DNA from: Syntrophothermus sp. UBA1445
Lineage (GTDB): Bacteria > Bacillota > Syntrophomonadia > Syntrophomonadales > DTU052
DNA: 7,192 nucleotides
Assembly: GCA_002329495.1 (NCBI GenBank)
Contig: DCTH01000226.1
Span: forward strand, 1 to 7,192
Direction of reading: 5' to 3'
Shown here: positions 5,580 through 7,192 of the stretch, piece after piece
Layout: each line of letters opens with the position of its first letter
Position numbering within the stretch: position 1 is the first letter of the stretch
Program-made: the position numbers and the translations under genes
Notes under the pieces: model-generated
The model's input: only the letters and a program-made list of their open reading frames with translations
Databases searched by the model: none
Told to the model about the DNA's origin: nothing

Positions 5580-7192
5580 CTAATTAGTGTCTTTAAGCAA
5601 TCCCTCTTGCTTTAATAAAGCTTCAGTTGAGGGTTTTCGCCCGACAAAATCCTGAAAAAGTACCATGGGGTCAACTGAGGCTCCCTTGGATAATACTTTT
5701 TCACGAAACGCTTCTCCAGTTTTTCGGCTCATGATGCCCTGCTGTTTAAAAACCCCATAAACATCAGCTTGCATCGCGTCAGACCATATATAACTGTAAT
5801 ACCCCGCGGCATAAGAGTCATTATCAAATAAATGGCCGAAGTTTGGACTGATAAGGATTCCCGGTTGGGGCGCAAGGTAATGGGTATCCTTGAGAATCTG
5901 GTTCTCAAAGTCTCCCACCGCGGTGTTAACTGGCTTAGTTATCGTATGCCAGCCCATGTCCAGCAGTGCGTACTGCAGCTGACCCATAAATCCAGGAGCA
6001 TTTAATACCGTCCGCATTTCAATTAAACGATCAATGGTTTCATCAGGGAGTGGCTTCCCGGTTTTGTAATCACGGGCAAAGAGGTGGAGAAAGTCTTTCT
6101 CATAAGCCCAGTTTTCCATCAGCGTTGATGGGAGCTCCACGAAATCCATGGCAACCCCCATAGTTGAGAGACTCGCATAGTTGACATTCGATAGCAGAAA
6201 ATGCATTCCATGACCAAATTCATGCAGAAAGGTTGTCACATCGTAAAAGGACAGCAATGAAGAACCATCTTCCCCCGGAACGGGAAAGTTATATACCAGG
6301 TTGATCAGGGGAAGAATATTCTCCCCATCATTCTTCGCCTGATACCTGAAGCCGGTAGTCCAGGCTCCGGCGCCCTTCCCATCGCGGCAGCAGAAGTCCA
6401 TATAGAGAATTCCCAGCAGCCGGTTATTCTCGTCGTACACTTCATAGACCTCTACCTCGGGATGGTAAACCTGAATCTCTTCATTTTGAACCAGGCGCAG
6501 GCCGTACAGTCTTTTCGCCAGTTCAAAAACCCCCGCCTTAACCTGGTTTAGCTCAAAATAAGGACGTAAGGCTTCTTCGTCAAAATTGTATTTCTCCTGT
6601 CGTAACTGGTTGTCGTAATAAGCAATATCAAAACTGGCAAGTGGTTCCTGCAAGCCTTTGCTTTGGGCGTACTCTTCAATCTCTTTAACGTCTTCCCGGG
6701 CCGCCGGCAAAGCAGTAGCTGCCAACTCATTAAGAAAATCCATTACCGTCTCCCGGTTTGCGGCCATCCGCCCTTGCAAAGCCTTGTCCGCATAACTGGA
6801 AAATCCCAAAAGCTGAGCCTTTTCCAGTCTCAGGTTAACAATTTCCTTCAGGACTTCGCGGTTATCGGTTTCCGGAGTCATCATCCCAATAGATCTATGA
6901 ATCCTACGCATTTCCATGCGTTTTTCCCGATTACCGGCCTGGCTTAGGAACGCAGATACGGTAGGATAGTCCATGGTGAAATACCATCCGTCCATACCTC
7001 GGGCTTTTGCCGCCTGGAGAGCATTATTTACCAGACTGTCGGGCAGGCCCTGCAAGTCTTGCTGGTCGGTGATGAGCAGGTAGGCGGCACTGGTGTTTTT
7101 CAGCAAATCGGCTGAGAACTGGCTGAAGAGGGTTTCCAGGCGACCATCAATCTGACGCAGTCTGGCCTGCTGACCTGCGGCCAAGCCAATTC
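5580..7192 (-). CDS. M3-family zinc metallopeptidase (oligopeptidase), N-terminus cut by window edge
   Basis: The frame is open to the right edge, so the start is not in the window. Numbering from the TTG at 7184, 534 residues are seen plus two more codons to the edge. The zinc site is HEFGH (H321, E322, H325), with the third ligand E350 in FVELPS, 29 residues after the first histidine as in dipeptidyl carboxypeptidase Dcp and thimet oligopeptidase. The substrate-binding tail is present: H451 and the YAAGYYSY stretch (459-466). The segment GILYMDFCCRDGKGAGAW (258-275) is also typical of the M3A branch. Dcp has its first zinc histidine near residue 470, so about 150 N-terminal residues should lie outside. 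The family cleaves short peptides, usually in the cytosol. Whether this one carries a signal peptide cannot be seen. The C-terminus is complete (TAG at 5582-5580) and the catalytic residues are intact. The RidA-like lipoprotein gene follows on the same strand. Confidence 0.93.
   Translation of the reverse strand, partial: IGLAAGQQARLRQIDGRLETLFSQFSADLLKNTSAAYLLITDQQDLQGLPDSLVNNALQAAKARGMDGWYFTMDYPTVSAFLSQAGNREKRMEMRRIHRSIGMMTPETDNREVLKEIVNLRLEKAQLLGFSSYADKALQGRMAANRETVMDFLNELAATALPAAREDVKEIEEYAQSKGLQEPLASFDIAYYDNQLRQEKYNFDEEALRPYFELNQVKAGVFELAKRLYGLRLVQNEEIQVYHPEVEVYEVYDENNRLLGILYMDFCCRDGKGAGAWTTGFRYQAKNDGENILPLINLVYNFPVPGEDGSSLLSFYDVTTFLHEFGHGMHFLLSNVNYASLSTMGVAMDFVELPSTLMENWAYEKDFLHLFARDYKTGKPLPDETIDRLIEMRTVLNAPGFMGQLQYALLDMGWHTITKPVNTAVGDFENQILKDTHYLAPQPGILISPNFGHLFDNDSYAAGYYSYIWSDAMQADVYGVFKQQGIMSRKTGEAFREKVLSKGASVDPMVLFQDFVGRKPSTEALLKQEGLLKDTN

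Noticed and set aside
7182..7184. TTG at 7184 as the true start of the M3 peptidase
   Set aside because: The frame stays open to the window edge, and about 150 N-terminal family residues are missing, so this codon is internal.

Overview
This 7192-base window looks like ordinary chromosome from an anaerobic, low-to-mid GC member of the Firmicutes, most likely a Clostridia/Peptococcaceae- or Syntrophomonadaceae-type organism. That placement is inference. It rests on purine-rich Shine-Dalgarno sites, a TTG start behind a strong Shine-Dalgarno, a Gram-positive-style lipoprotein signal, a two-cluster ferredoxin-type QueG-like protein, and a Clostridia-style cardiolipin synthase with three hydrophobic N-terminal segments. 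No RNA gene, intact mobile element, CRISPR array or phage gene was seen.

Layout from left to right: (1) 70-1935 (+), a long-chain-type AMP-forming acyl-CoA synthetase with a run of eight G in its Shine-Dalgarno region; (2) a convergent gap, 1936-2076, with a strong 18-bp hairpin; (3) 2077-3108 (-), a QueG-like double [4Fe-4S] protein with a C-terminal HEAT-like tail; (4) a 305-base divergent gap, 3109-3413, with no convincing gene; (5) 3414-4943 (+), a cardiolipin synthase with two intact HKD motifs; (6) a second convergent gap, 4944-5043, with a perfect 12-bp hairpin; (7) 5044-5499 (-), a RidA/YjgF-family protein carrying a lipoprotein signal peptide; (8) 5580-7192 (-), an M3-family zinc metallopeptidase whose N-terminus lies beyond the right edge.

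The genes alternate in strand, so only the peptidase and the RidA-like gene (same strand, about 80 bases apart) could share a transcript. The acyl-CoA synthetase (fatty-acid activation) and cardiolipin synthase (membrane phospholipid synthesis) are both lipid-related but separately transcribed. I found no clear new multi-gene system. The points most worth a second look are the predicted surface-anchored RidA protein, its pairing with the M3 peptidase, and the QueG-like protein that appears to lack the family's catalytic aspartate.
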